A stretch of 64,000 nt of DNA from Bacteroides muris (ex Afrizal et al. 2022) (GTDB lineage Bacteria > Bacteroidota > Bacteroidia > Bacteroidales > Bacteroidaceae): the NCBI RefSeq assembly GCF_004793475.1, contig NZ_SRYZ01000010.1, forward strand, positions 45,640 to 109,639. The letters run 5' to 3'. The notes beneath the pieces are model-generated. The model saw nothing but the letters and a program-made list of their open reading frames with translations, was not told the DNA's origin and made no database searches. The translations under genes and the position numbers were made by a program. Below, one piece after another: positions 53,386 to 63,193 of the stretch; within the stretch, counting starts at the first letter, position 1; every line of letters starts with the position of its first letter.

Positions 53386-54717
53386 CTATCTTTCTACCTT
53401 TTCTACTGTCAAAACTGCTGAAGAGACACCTGCCGTTACGTCAACTGTGAACCGGTAAGTGACACCGTTTTCCAAGCTTTTGCCTTCTACAAGGCCCAAG
53501 TTGCCGGCATCACGTCCATTGGCACCGTCACCTATAAATACAAGGTCACTGGTGGTGGACAAGGCGTCATTCTTATATTCACCTCCCCAACCTTGTTGGT
53601 GGAAGAATTTGAAGTTGATGTTATCAGATTTGATCTGCTCTCCCGCTACTACTGTTACTTGATACTTCTTCGCTTCAATCTGTGACATGCAGAGCCCTTT
53701 TTCTGTAGTCCAACCTACGGCATTGGTTGTTACGGAGGGTTTACCGATACCGTCACCAATAATCCAGAGGGCACCAGTTCCGTCACCGTTCAGAGAGTCG
53801 GTGCTTGTTCCGTTCATTTTCAATACTTCCAGATAATTTAGGGCCAGGTTGGCAATGACGCGATAAGTTCCATCAATGGACAGGAACTTTAGCGAACCGT
53901 CTTCATCTTTTTCGAAAAAGTCGGGGTCTATCCAGTATTGGTCGAAGTTGGGAATGTTTGTAGTGATATTGTCTCCTTGCTTCAGATTGAGATCGATGCT
54001 GTAATGGTCATCATCCACCATCTCCATTTCAGAACCGTTCAGCAGTAGCTTTACAAAAGGAGCGGCTGCATAAGTCAACGTATTGAAGGATATGGAATAT
54101 TCTCCAGCTGACAGGTTGGAGAAGGTAATTTCACTGGAGGTACCTTGTGCAATGGCGCCGTTGCTCCATCCGAAGTTGATTTCATTCCCGTTGGCGCCTA
54201 CTTTAGGAGCTTTGATGTAACCTTTCACTTTTTGTGCAAATTCACCGGTCACGCTATACTGATTGGCTGCGACTTTTTCCATGCGGTATTCCTGGTCTCC
54301 TGAAACTAGAGTCAGGTAAGGGAAGTCTGGACGGCTCAGCGCCACATCATAACTTTTCTCTGTAATTGTGAAATTGGTGTTCTGCAGAATGAACTTCAGT
54401 GTGGCCGTTCCGTTGGGAATATTTGTCAGGTAGGGAACAAAGATTTTTCCGGTATAGTCTTGACCGTTCACTTTTGTACGGATTACAGTCTCTGACACCA
54501 TTTCGTCGCTGAAGTATAACCGCGCTTTTAACGTGGAAAGAGGTACATCTGCGTCCGATGCCTTGATTGTAAAAGGCAGGCTGTCTCCGAACAAGGCTGA
54601 AGAAGGTTCTGCTTGAAAGTTCATTGTCGGGTTGCCGGGAACCGGATTGTCATCGCTGCAAGCATTCAGCATGGTTATGCCTACCATTGCCATTAGATAG
54701 TATTTTAAGCTTTTCAT
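53386..54717 (-). CDS. Surface glycan-binding lipoprotein of a beta-1,6-glucan-type locus
   Basis: This 443-residue lipoprotein (lipobox 'LNAC' near 20) consists of about four beta-sandwich domains: 25-130, 131-245 ('YPYLTLVSGDQEYRMEKVAANQYSVTGEF'), 246-320 and 330-443 ('GALWIIGDGIGKPSVTTNAVGWTTEKGLCMSQIEAKKYQVTV'). The domain series resembles the DUF5125/DUF5121-type binding protein that accompanies GH30 in the B. thetaiotaomicron beta-1,6-glucan locus. It is the last gene of a minus-strand operon, 27 bases after GH30. No catalytic motif is visible. The role as surface glycan-binding protein is inferred from context and architecture. Confidence 0.8.
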   Translation of the reverse strand: MKSLKYYLMAMVGITMLNACSDDNPVPGNPTMNFQAEPSSALFGDSLPFTIKASDADVPLSTLKARLYFSDEMVSETVIRTKVNGQDYTGKIFVPYLTNIPNGTATLKFILQNTNFTITEKSYDVALSRPDFPYLTLVSGDQEYRMEKVAANQYSVTGEFAQKVKGYIKAPKVGANGNEINFGWSNGAIAQGTSSEITFSNLSAGEYSISFNTLTYAAAPFVKLLLNGSEMEMVDDDHYSIDLNLKQGDNITTNIPNFDQYWIDPDFFEKDEDGSLKFLSIDGTYRVIANLALNYLEVLKMNGTSTDSLNGDGTGALWIIGDGIGKPSVTTNAVGWTTEKGLCMSQIEAKKYQVTVVAGEQIKSDNINFKFFHQQGWGGEYKNDALSTTSDLVFIGDGANGRDAGNLGLVEGKSLENGVTYRFTVDVTAGVSSAVLTVEKVER

Positions 54718-54744
54718 TATAATCTTCTATTTAAATTATTAGTT

Positions 54745-56256
54745 TTATTTTTTCCAACGGTAAGAAATGATTGCTTTGGCCGGAACTTCGTAGGAGAAGT
54801 AGTGTGTGCCGTCGCTTACGGTGATTCGTTTGTCCTCTGCATTGTTGTTGGCTAATACGAATGCATAGGTACCATCCGTATTCTCGAAGGCGGAGTAGGT
54901 GATGCCGTTGGCTGTGTAACCAGTTGTTCCGATACGTACAGCGCCCGGTTTTACAACTGAAGACATGTGACCGATAAGGTAGTAGTGGGAGTTGCGGACA
55001 ATTTTGGAATAGTTTGTATTGTCAATATCCACTGCACCATAGCAGGTCTTGCAAGAGCCGTTTGAAGGACTTACCGGTCCCAGGTCGCTGTCCAGTACCA
55101 GATTCCACACAATGGCACCGCGGCACCAGTTGTTGGCTGTTCCCAATGTAATTTCTTCCATATCATTAAGCAGGCGTGTTTCCAAATCGCGGCCAGAGTT
55201 CCAAGTACCGATGGAGGTTTCCGTAAAAAGCAGCTCCTTGTTGGGGTAGAGTTTATGGATATTCAGCAGCTCGGAACGGTTACCGCCATAATTATGGTAG
55301 GCAGCGCCCGCAATATATTGTGAGGCTTCTGCATCGTCATAAATTTTGGTGGGGTAACTCTTTTGGTCGGTCAGATTGTCGTAGTTGTAGTTATGGTCGA
55401 AAACATAAATCTTTGCGGCAACTCCGGCTTCTTTGAAGGCAGGACCCAGGCCGGTCTTGATGAAGTCACGGGCTTCTTCCCATCCCATAAACAGGGATGC
55501 CGAGTTACCGTGATTCAGCGGTTCGTTCTGCGGAGTCACAGCGTGAATTTTGATTCCTTCCTTTTCGAAAGCTTGTATCCATTTTACGAAGTAGTCGCCA
55601 TATGTTCTGTAATATTCGGGGTTCAACTGTCCGCTGGTCCATGAGTCAAAAGGTATACGTTCTTCCAAGCTTTTCACTTTCATCCACTTTGGACATGTCC
55701 AAGGAGCGGCAATCACTTTGACGGCAGGATTGATTGCCAGAATTTCCTTCAATATAGGAATTACATATTTGGTGTCTTCCATCGGTAGGGCAAAGTGCTC
55801 AAGTCCCTTTTCGTCACAGCAAGTGAATTCACTGAATGAGAAGTCGGAACAACCGATGGCAATACGTACATAGCTGAATCCGTAACCTTCTTTGTCCGAG
55901 AAGGTTTCTGTCAGGAACTTCGTGCGGTTCTCTTGTGTCATCTGCATCAGGTTGTAGCCGGTGGAGCCGGTGATGGCTGCACCGAAACCGTCCATTTCCT
56001 GATAGCGGGTGGCAGGGTTGAGTGTCACGGTAGAAGGTGACATGTTGCTTCCGGTGCCGAAGGTCAACCCGGACTTTGTCAAATCATAAGTACGGCTGGT
56101 GTTCGTTACGTAAAGGGTAACATCCTTTGCCTCTTCCGTGGGTTGGTCCGGCTTGGGTTCGGGTGTAGGGGTGATGTTATTGTCATTGTCATTGCCACAG
56201 GCTGCCAGTATGGTGAAGCTGCCTAATGCGGTAGTGAATATATTTCTTAAATTCAT
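54745..56256 (-). CDS. GH30 endo-beta-1,6-glucanase-type glycosidase, lipoprotein
   Basis: This 503-residue lipoprotein (lipobox 'LAAC', residue 20) has a low-complexity linker (about 22-42) and a GH30 barrel with its beta-side domain. 'YQEMDGFGAAITGSTGYNLMQM' opens the barrel. The acid/base is E245 in 'TPQNEPLNHG' and the nucleophile E346 in 'LLFTETSIGTW'. 'APWTCPKWMK' and 'GAIVWNLVLDSDLGP' are further family marks. It best fits subfamily GH30_3, whose members cut beta-1,6-glucan (fungal cell-wall glucan, pustulan). It lies 31 bases after SusD and 27 before the surface lipoprotein gene. As a lipoprotein it probably makes the first cut at the cell surface. The subfamily is judged by eye. Confidence 0.9.
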   Translation of the reverse strand: MNLRNIFTTALGSFTILAACGNDNDNNITPTPEPKPDQPTEEAKDVTLYVTNTSRTYDLTKSGLTFGTGSNMSPSTVTLNPATRYQEMDGFGAAITGSTGYNLMQMTQENRTKFLTETFSDKEGYGFSYVRIAIGCSDFSFSEFTCCDEKGLEHFALPMEDTKYVIPILKEILAINPAVKVIAAPWTCPKWMKVKSLEERIPFDSWTSGQLNPEYYRTYGDYFVKWIQAFEKEGIKIHAVTPQNEPLNHGNSASLFMGWEEARDFIKTGLGPAFKEAGVAAKIYVFDHNYNYDNLTDQKSYPTKIYDDAEASQYIAGAAYHNYGGNRSELLNIHKLYPNKELLFTETSIGTWNSGRDLETRLLNDMEEITLGTANNWCRGAIVWNLVLDSDLGPVSPSNGSCKTCYGAVDIDNTNYSKIVRNSHYYLIGHMSSVVKPGAVRIGTTGYTANGITYSAFENTDGTYAFVLANNNAEDKRITVSDGTHYFSYEVPAKAIISYRWKK

Positions 56257-56287
56257 ATTTGATTGATTTTTATATTACTCATTAATA

Positions 56288-57814
56288 TTAATACCCCGGG
56301 TTCTGTATCAAGTTCCCGTTTTGGTCGATGGCACCCTGAGGGATAGCCAGCAGATAAGAATTTTCATTGAATAGATTTTCTTGTGCATGGCGACCATTGT
56401 CTTTGGCATAAACAGCGTTCATCACTTCTTCAACTTTGTTGAGACGGCAAAGGTCGTACCAGCGTTGTCCCTCAAAGGCTAGTTCCATACGGCGTTCGTC
56501 CATATAAGCTTGGAGCAATGCTTCTTTACTATTGCGGGTGCTTGGTGGAAGTTTGCCCAGTCCGGCACGATTGCGGATGAGGTCGATAATGTCGGCTGCA
56601 CCGTTCAGGTCGGGAGTTTCTCCCATAATCTTGGCTTCAGCCTTAAGAAGTAAGATGTCGGCGTATCTCAGATAAATGATGTTGTTGAACGCAGAGCGGC
56701 ATTTGTACATGAAGGCATAATGGTCTGCCGGATAATAGTTGCTCCATCCGCAGTCGTACCATACAACTGATTCATTGTAACGTTTCGTGTCTCCTTGTTC
56801 CTCATAAAGGCGGATAAGGTCACGGGAAGGGGTAATCCATTTGGCCCAGGTGAAACTTTCATCCCAGTTGCTCAAGTTGCGGCCGAACATCCAAGTACAC
56901 CAGTTACCGGAACCGGGAGGAAAATGAGCTTCGAGAATTGCCTCCTTGGTATTGCGTACCCGGCAGTCTTTTTTTTCTGTATCATAAGCCCAAAGGTCGC
57001 TGAAGTCTTCCACAAGGTCAAAACCGTCGGCAGCCAGTTCATTAGCGTACTTGATAACCTTTGCATAATCGCGTAGAGGTTTTTCTGCATAGACTTTGGC
57101 TAGCATGGCACGTGCCACCGATTTGGTAAGTATGCTTTTGTCGGATGCATCGTTTGTCGGGGTGTTGGGGTTTTCCACTGCTTCAGTCAAGTCTTTCTCT
57201 ATTTGGGTGTAAGCTTCTTCTGCTGTGTTCTGTGGAGGGAAGTAGGTCGGATACATCTCTTCTACGTTGTCTTCGGTGATGTCACCGCCCACAGTAGTGA
57301 TAACCGGGAAGTTGCCCCATAAGCGTACCATATCGAACATGACCATGGCACGGAATATTTTGGCTTGTGACTGATATTTACCGCGTTCGCTTTCACTGAG
57401 GGCCTTGAGCTGATTACAACCTATGATGATGCGGTTGGCTGTGGCAATATCACCCAGAAAACGGTCCCAGTCACGTTTTAGTACGGAATTGGATCCTTCA
57501 ATGGAATTGGTTTCGTAAGGTACTACTTCTGCACCCGTTGTTCCGGCATATGCATTGTCGGAATGGGCATCACCGATAAGCAGTTTGTCGACATACCAGT
57601 GTTCCTGCTGGTCGCGGAATTTTTTGTGAAGGGTTACCATTGAGGTTTCCACATCTTGTACACTGTTGAAAATAGGTTTTTCATCTGCTTTGTCCACTCC
57701 TTCCGTTACATCCGAGTAGGTGTCTACCGGATTGTAGTCCAAGTCACACGAGGTTGCGGTCATTGCCAACAATATACCGCAAGCTATACTTTTATATATA
57801 TGCTTTAATTTCAT
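56288..57814 (-). CDS. SusD/RagB-like lipoprotein (glucan locus)
   Basis: This 508-residue lipoprotein has the lipobox 'ATSC' (about 23). SusD helical motifs are 'QAKIFRAMVMFDMVRLWGNFPVITT' (about 150) and 'YADILLLKAEAKIMGETPDLNGAADIIDLIRNRAGLG'. The C-terminal 'MDERRMELAFEGQRWYDLCRLNKVEEVMNAV' precedes a terminal 'NGNLIQNPGY'. It starts 18 bases after its SusC partner and is followed by GH30. It should bind beta-1,6-glucan chains at the surface. Confidence 0.94.
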   Translation of the reverse strand: MKLKHIYKSIACGILLAMTATSCDLDYNPVDTYSDVTEGVDKADEKPIFNSVQDVETSMVTLHKKFRDQQEHWYVDKLLIGDAHSDNAYAGTTGAEVVPYETNSIEGSNSVLKRDWDRFLGDIATANRIIIGCNQLKALSESERGKYQSQAKIFRAMVMFDMVRLWGNFPVITTVGGDITEDNVEEMYPTYFPPQNTAEEAYTQIEKDLTEAVENPNTPTNDASDKSILTKSVARAMLAKVYAEKPLRDYAKVIKYANELAADGFDLVEDFSDLWAYDTEKKDCRVRNTKEAILEAHFPPGSGNWCTWMFGRNLSNWDESFTWAKWITPSRDLIRLYEEQGDTKRYNESVVWYDCGWSNYYPADHYAFMYKCRSAFNNIIYLRYADILLLKAEAKIMGETPDLNGAADIIDLIRNRAGLGKLPPSTRNSKEALLQAYMDERRMELAFEGQRWYDLCRLNKVEEVMNAVYAKDNGRHAQENLFNENSYLLAIPQGAIDQNGNLIQNPGY

Positions 57815-57832
57815 AAGTTATTTCTCCCTTTT

Positions 57833-60817
57833 TTAAAATTCAACATTGATACCGAAAACGAATGATTTGCTCTGCGGGTAAGTTCCATAGTCGATGCCCT
57901 GTACAGAACCGCTGTTGCCATATTGGTTCACTTCGGGGTCCATGCCTGAATAGCTAGTCCAGGTCAGCAAATTGCTGGCGGTAAAGTAAGGCTGTACGCG
58001 GCTGATACCCCATTTCTTGAATTGGCGGCAACGGATGTTGTAAGAGAGTGAAATGTCTTTGACACGCAGGTAGCTGCCGTCTTCTACAAAATAAGTGGAG
58101 TTCTTGATGTTGAAGTTGGCTTTTGGGACATTCGTAATCTGTCCGGGTATTCTCCAGCGTTTCAATACTTCCGTTGACTGGTTTTTACCGTCATACATAC
58201 CCTCAGTTTCCATACGGGACACATTGAAGATGTCGTTTCCATAGCTTCCTTGGATAAAGATGCTCAGGCTGAGGTCTTTCCACGTAAAGGTATTTGTCAA
58301 TCCGTAGATGAAGTCAGGATTCGGGTCACCGATATAGGTACGGTCGGAAGTGGAAATCTTACCGTCTTCGTTAAGGTCGCGATAAATCAAGTTACCAGTT
58401 TCAGGGTCTACGCCGTCGCTGATGTAACCGTAGAAACCACCCAAAGGACGTCCGGGTTCATTGCGTACGATATTCTCTTTCACCACCTCGGCACTGCTTG
58501 CTGCTGTATAGATTTTCTGCAACGAGAGCTTGGTCAGCTTGTTCTTATTGAAAGAAATGTTGAAGTCTGTATCCCAGGAGAACTCGCCGGTAAGGTTGTG
58601 GGAGTTTATGGAGAATTCAAATCCTTTGTTGGTCATCTCGCCTTCGTTACGGGTGATGCTGGTGGTTGCTGCTGCACCTGCAGGCAGACTTACATTCATT
58701 AACATGTCTGTTGTCTTTTTGTAATAATAATCCATGCTGAAGGTCAGTCTATTGTTCAGTACAGTTAAGTCAAGACCGATGTTGGTTTGGTTGGTGGTTT
58801 CCCATTTCAGGTCACTTGTTCTTAGGTTGGCTTGGCTGATACCGGGAACTGCATGGTCGTTGCCTTCTTCAAACCATGGTATGCGGTTGATGTTATAACG
58901 TTGCAGATACGAGTAATCACCTATGCCGCTTTGGTTACCGGTCTGTCCCCAGCCGCCGCGGAGCTTCAAGTCATCAATCCAAGTAATGTCTTTCATGAAT
59001 TTTTCTGATGAAATGCGCCAAGCAGCTGAAAAGGACGGGAAAATGCCCCAACGATGGTCGGGATGCAGTTTGGATGAACCGTCGGCACGCATGTTCATGG
59101 TAAGCATGTACTTGCTGTCATAATTGTAGGACACGCGGGCGAAATAGGAAGAGATAGCCCACTGTGAAGCTCCTGTTCCGGTACCGTCCCATGAAATTTT
59201 ATTGGCGGCATTCAGAGTCTGTATTTTATCGTTTCGAAAGTGTGAGCCGTTTATCCAGCTGTTGGTATAGTCCGATTGGGTATAGGAAGAACCAGCCATT
59301 ATATCAATGCCGTGCTTCTTGATATTGGTGTTGTAAGTCAGTATATTATCGAAAACCAATACGGTATTCATATTCCGGTTGTCAGAGGCTGTACCGAAGC
59401 TGTTGCGCCCGTCGGTGGTCGATATTGGATCGAGGAATGTGGTGTTTACCCCGTTGCGACGGTCTAGGGTTACAGATGATTTCAACTTTAGGTTGGGCAG
59501 AAAGCTGACGGTAGCAGATCCGGATGCAATGAGGCGGTTCTCCTTGTTCTTGTTGTTTTTCTGGCGGGCCAGGTTTTCCATCGGATTCATGATATTTACC
59601 CCATAGAAGTTCTTATTGTATTGATTCGGCTTTTCAAGGTCCCAAATAGGAGCATAGGTCGGTGTGTTGATAACTGAGAGGACTACACCGCCACGGTTGG
59701 CACCCGTACCAGAAATGATGCCGGTGTTTCCGATATTGTCGGAGTAGGAGATATTGGCACTTACATTCAGCCAGCTGCGTATTTGGTTGTCGATATTGGC
59801 ACGGAAGCTATATCGTTTGAAGTATGTACCTTCTAGAATACCTCTTTCATTCAGATAACCAGCAGAGAGAAAGTATTTCATCTTTTCGTTTCCATTAGAT
59901 ACAGCTACTTGGTAGTTTTGGGTCTGTCCGGTTTTGTAAACTTCATCAAACCAATCTGTCTGGTCTGTTAAACCTTCAAGAGCCGTGGGGTTGACAGCCC
60001 CGATTTCTTCCTGTAACTCACGGTACTGTTCTGTATTCAGGGCATCCATGCTTTTGGCTACTTTTGTCATACCATATTGTACGTTCAGTGCCACTTTGGC
60101 ATTGCCTTCTGTTCCGGTTTTGGTCGTAATTAGTACCACACCGTTGGCTGCACGTGAACCATAGATGGCTGCCGATGAGGCATCCTTTAGGATAGAGAGA
60201 CTTTCAATGTCGTTGGGAGAGAGAAAGTTGATGTTGTCCACGGGCACACCATCCACTACGTAGAGTGGGTCGTTACTACCGTTGAATGAGGTGGTACCAC
60301 GTACGCGGATACTCATGCCTCCGCCCGGTTCACCGCTGGGTTGCATAACCGACACACCGGCTGCTTTACCTTGCAGGGCTTGGGCTGCCGACACTATGGG
60401 CCGTTGGTCCAAATCTTTTGTAGAAACCGTGGATACGGCAGTGGTTACATCTTTACGCTTCACACTCCCATAACCGATGACTACCACTTCGTCAAGCAGT
60501 TCGTTGTCTTCCTGCAATGTGATATTCATGTTGGTGGCTGCTTTTACCTCTATCGTTTTGTAGCCGATGAAGGATATTACCAGTGTGGCATTCTGTCCTA
60601 CACTCAGGGAAAACTCCCCATCCAGATTGGTAACAACACCGTTGGTTGTTCCCTTTTCCAATACAGATGCGCCAATGACCTCCAGGCCTGCGGCATCTAC
60701 TACTTTACCCGTAGCTGTCAATCGTTGGGCAAATGCATTTGTTGACATTAGCAGTACGAGTAATGTCAGAAGGAGCTTGTAACTCCGCGTAAGAAGATTT
60801 CTTGTAATCATTCTCAT
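57833..60817 (-). CDS. SusC-like TonB-dependent transporter (glucan locus)
   Basis: This 994-residue outer-membrane importer has a signal to about 30 ('STNAFAQ'), a CarboxypepD_reg-like domain (about 34-100, 'ATGKVVDAAGLEVIGASVLEKG'), the TonB-box-like 'LLDEVVVIGYG' (about 104-114), the plug signature 'LSILKDASSAAIYGSRAANGV' (about 205-226) and a barrel ending 'SFVFGINVEF'. It opens the minus-strand operon and is divergent from the SusR-like regulator gene. A -7 element TATCTTTG lies at the complement of 60910-60917. The expected cargo is beta-1,6-glucooligosaccharides. Confidence 0.95.
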   Translation of the reverse strand: MRMITRNLLTRSYKLLLTLLVLLMSTNAFAQRLTATGKVVDAAGLEVIGASVLEKGTTNGVVTNLDGEFSLSVGQNATLVISFIGYKTIEVKAATNMNITLQEDNELLDEVVVIGYGSVKRKDVTTAVSTVSTKDLDQRPIVSAAQALQGKAAGVSVMQPSGEPGGGMSIRVRGTTSFNGSNDPLYVVDGVPVDNINFLSPNDIESLSILKDASSAAIYGSRAANGVVLITTKTGTEGNAKVALNVQYGMTKVAKSMDALNTEQYRELQEEIGAVNPTALEGLTDQTDWFDEVYKTGQTQNYQVAVSNGNEKMKYFLSAGYLNERGILEGTYFKRYSFRANIDNQIRSWLNVSANISYSDNIGNTGIISGTGANRGGVVLSVINTPTYAPIWDLEKPNQYNKNFYGVNIMNPMENLARQKNNKNKENRLIASGSATVSFLPNLKLKSSVTLDRRNGVNTTFLDPISTTDGRNSFGTASDNRNMNTVLVFDNILTYNTNIKKHGIDIMAGSSYTQSDYTNSWINGSHFRNDKIQTLNAANKISWDGTGTGASQWAISSYFARVSYNYDSKYMLTMNMRADGSSKLHPDHRWGIFPSFSAAWRISSEKFMKDITWIDDLKLRGGWGQTGNQSGIGDYSYLQRYNINRIPWFEEGNDHAVPGISQANLRTSDLKWETTNQTNIGLDLTVLNNRLTFSMDYYYKKTTDMLMNVSLPAGAAATTSITRNEGEMTNKGFEFSINSHNLTGEFSWDTDFNISFNKNKLTKLSLQKIYTAASSAEVVKENIVRNEPGRPLGGFYGYISDGVDPETGNLIYRDLNEDGKISTSDRTYIGDPNPDFIYGLTNTFTWKDLSLSIFIQGSYGNDIFNVSRMETEGMYDGKNQSTEVLKRWRIPGQITNVPKANFNIKNSTYFVEDGSYLRVKDISLSYNIRCRQFKKWGISRVQPYFTASNLLTWTSYSGMDPEVNQYGNSGSVQGIDYGTYPQSKSFVFGINVEF

Positions 60818-61187
60818 AGTACTTTAATTAAAAGATTTAATTTATTTTAGAAAAGTATGTTCTAATAGAGATTGGATGTTTTCCATAGTACACTTTTCTT
60901 TCTCTGTTGCAAAGATAGTGGACAACCTTATTCGTCCGATAGGCGGGTAATATGGAGAAGTAAGTGTGAGTGAAATGTAAATATCACATATATAGTGAGT
61001 TATATCCTTATGGATTGCTGTATAAAGTAAAGGTCAGCTACTATGGAAGGAGGTCTGTATATGCTGTTTTATCGCTGTAAATGGTCGAAATACCTCTTAA
61101 CTTTCATGTACTTTTTAGGGTAGAAGTAGCTTATGTTTAGATAGATTAATTTATCTTTGTGCTCTCAGCCTTATATGAATAATAGAA
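60818..61187. promoter_or_regulatory. Divergent promoter region, SusC (minus) and SusR-like gene (plus)
   Basis: This 370-base gap has two exact -7 elements TATCTTTG: minus strand at 60910-60917 (SusC, 93 bases from its ATG) and plus strand at 61152-61159 (SusR-like gene, 28 bases from its ATG). No good -33 element is seen for either. Binding sites for the regulator probably lie between them. No gene is seen. Confidence 0.5.
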
Positions 61188-62903
61188 ATGAAAAGAAAAA
61201 TCATAGCTTTACTATTTTTACTGATGGGGTGTACCTTTCTGAATGCGGCACCTTACAGTGAAAAGATAAAAGAACTGCTGGTGCGCCTTGACTCTCTGAT
61301 TGCGCAAAAAACCACGTTTGCTATGCTTAAAGAGGCGAAGATTGCCCAGTTGCACAAGCTGCAAAAGGATGTGCGTACTTTGGAAGAGAGATATTGGCTG
61401 AATAAAAATCTTTATGATGAGTATTGCGTCTATAACGCCGATTCTGCAATGAATTATGTGGTAGACAATTTGGATATAGTTTATAAGCAGAATGATAAAT
61501 ACCGGCAGATGGAGTGGAAGATAAAAAAGTCTTTTCTGTTGGCTGCCACCGGTTTGTTGAAAGAAGCTCAGGATGAATTGCGCGGAGTTTCAGGCGGTTC
61601 GCTCCCCAAAGAATTGTTAGTGGACTATTACGGGCAAATGCTGTATCTGTATTCGCATTTCAATCAGTATGCCGGTAGTGAAATGGGTACTTTGCATGAA
61701 CATTATGCACAGTTGGAGCGTGTTTACAAGGACTCTTTGAATATGGTTCTTACCCCTGAAGACCCCTTGTTCTTGTGGTATAAAGGGCAGGTAGTACAAG
61801 GTACGGACAGTATGTATGTTTTTAAAGAACGTTTGCAGAAGGGAATTCTTAATTCTGCATTCGACACTCGGCGCGATGCCATGAATGCTTACGTGCTGGC
61901 CTGCTTTTATCGCGAGTCCGATGAGCAGGAAAATTATCTGACTTACCTGATATATTCTGCTATGGCCGATGTACGTATCTCCAATAAAGATATTGCTTCG
62001 TTGGAAGAGCTGGCGGGGGTACTTTTTAGTTTGGGTGATATTGACCATGCCTATGTCTACATGAGTTACTGTTTGCAGAATGCCTTGGCATATCGGAACC
62101 GGGTGAGGGTAGTGGGCATCTCTGCAGTGCAGGACACCATTCATCAGATCTATCAGGAACGTAATCAGAGGCAAGAAGCGCGGTTACGTATGTATTTGGT
62201 ACTGGTCAGTGTCTTGTCCTTGATATCCTTGTTTGCCTTCCTGTATATATATAAGCAGATGAAGCGATTGAAGCAGTCGCGCCAACAGCTGAATGAGGCA
62301 AACAACCGCCTGAATAAGCATGTGGAAGAACTTTCGAAAATGCACGGACAAGTGGCAGAAACGAATGTACAGCTTACTTCTTTGAATGAACAGTTGAGGG
62401 ATACCAATAATCAGCTTCGTGAATCCAACTATGTGAAGGAGGAATACATAGGTTATGTCTTTTCCATTTGTTCCAATTATATCAGTAAGCTGGATGAGTA
62501 TCGGAAAAATATCAATCGTAAGCTTAAGGCAAACCAGTTGGAGGATGTGAAAGCATTGACCGATACTCATTCTATGGCACAGAATGAGTTGAAAGAGTTC
62601 TATCATAACTTTGATGCTATCTTCTTGCACATTTATCCGGATTTCGTAAGTGACTTCAATGCCTTGCTCCATCCTGACGAGCAGATTGTGCTAAAAGATG
62701 GTGAGCTGCTGAATACGGAATTGCGCATTTATGCTTTGGTGCGTTTAGGTATCACTGATAGTGTGAAGATTGCCGAATTCTTGCATTATTCACCTCAGAC
62801 CGTTTATAATAATCGTTTGAAGACACGTAATAAGGCTATCATTCCTCGGGAAGAGTTTGCTGCTGCTGTGCGTTCTTTGGGTAGGGCACAGAAGTGGACT
62901 TGA
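61188..62903 (+). CDS. SusR-like membrane-bound transcriptional regulator
   Basis: This 571-residue protein has a signal/anchor (1-20), a periplasmic TPR-rich helical sensor (about 22-330), a transmembrane helix ('MYLVLVSVLSLISLFAFLYIY', about 335-356), a long cytoplasmic coiled coil (about 358-420, 'RQQLNEANNRLNKHVEELSKMHGQVAETNVQL') and a C-terminal LuxR-like helix-turn-helix ('IYALVRLGITDSVKIAEFLHYSPQTVYNNRLKTRNKA'). This is the layout of SusR and DUF6377-type regulators, with no kinase or receiver domain. It lies divergent from the SusC/SusD/GH30 operon and most likely activates it when its periplasmic domain binds a glucan oligosaccharide. The regulator class is clear; the ligand is inferred. 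Confidence 0.9.
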   Translation: MKRKIIALLFLLMGCTFLNAAPYSEKIKELLVRLDSLIAQKTTFAMLKEAKIAQLHKLQKDVRTLEERYWLNKNLYDEYCVYNADSAMNYVVDNLDIVYKQNDKYRQMEWKIKKSFLLAATGLLKEAQDELRGVSGGSLPKELLVDYYGQMLYLYSHFNQYAGSEMGTLHEHYAQLERVYKDSLNMVLTPEDPLFLWYKGQVVQGTDSMYVFKERLQKGILNSAFDTRRDAMNAYVLACFYRESDEQENYLTYLIYSAMADVRISNKDIASLEELAGVLFSLGDIDHAYVYMSYCLQNALAYRNRVRVVGISAVQDTIHQIYQERNQRQEARLRMYLVLVSVLSLISLFAFLYIYKQMKRLKQSRQQLNEANNRLNKHVEELSKMHGQVAETNVQLTSLNEQLRDTNNQLRESNYVKEEYIGYVFSICSNYISKLDEYRKNINRKLKANQLEDVKALTDTHSMAQNELKEFYHNFDAIFLHIYPDFVSDFNALLHPDEQIVLKDGELLNTELRIYALVRLGITDSVKIAEFLHYSPQTVYNNRLKTRNKAIIPREEFAAAVRSLGRAQKWT

Positions 62904-63023
62904 TAAAGGCTTTTACTGATGATTGTCGGCTGTATGACGCGTCGATTATACCTAAGAGTTAAAATAAAAACTGTAATGTACTCTTTGTTCTATCCCGATT
63001 TTTGATTATCCCGATTTGTATTA

Positions 63024-63193
63024 GAGCCTGTTTAAATTTTCTTCAGCATTCTTTTAAGAGTTCTTTTTGAGGATGTTTTTCTGTTCTAATGAAGAGCATA
63101 GCGGGCTATGTGACGAATAGAAACAGAAAAACAGACCGGAAAGAAGCTTGGGAAGAAGCTGAAAAAACTTTTGAAGAAAATTTAAACAGGCTC
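63024..63193. mobile_element. 170-bp MITE-like element with 22-bp perfect terminal inverted repeats
   Basis: The ends 63024-63045 (begins GAGCCTGTTTAAATTTTC) and 63172-63193 are perfect inverted repeats of 22 bases. Further inner segments also pair (TGTTTTTCTGTT near 63074 with AAACAGAAAAACA near 63121), and a central ATAGCGGGCTAT palindrome gives a nearly full-length hairpin. There is no coding capacity. TTA lies next to the outer end on the left and TTAA on the right, compatible with a short target duplication. Upstream bases 62904-63023 hold nothing recognisable. Confidence 0.65.
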
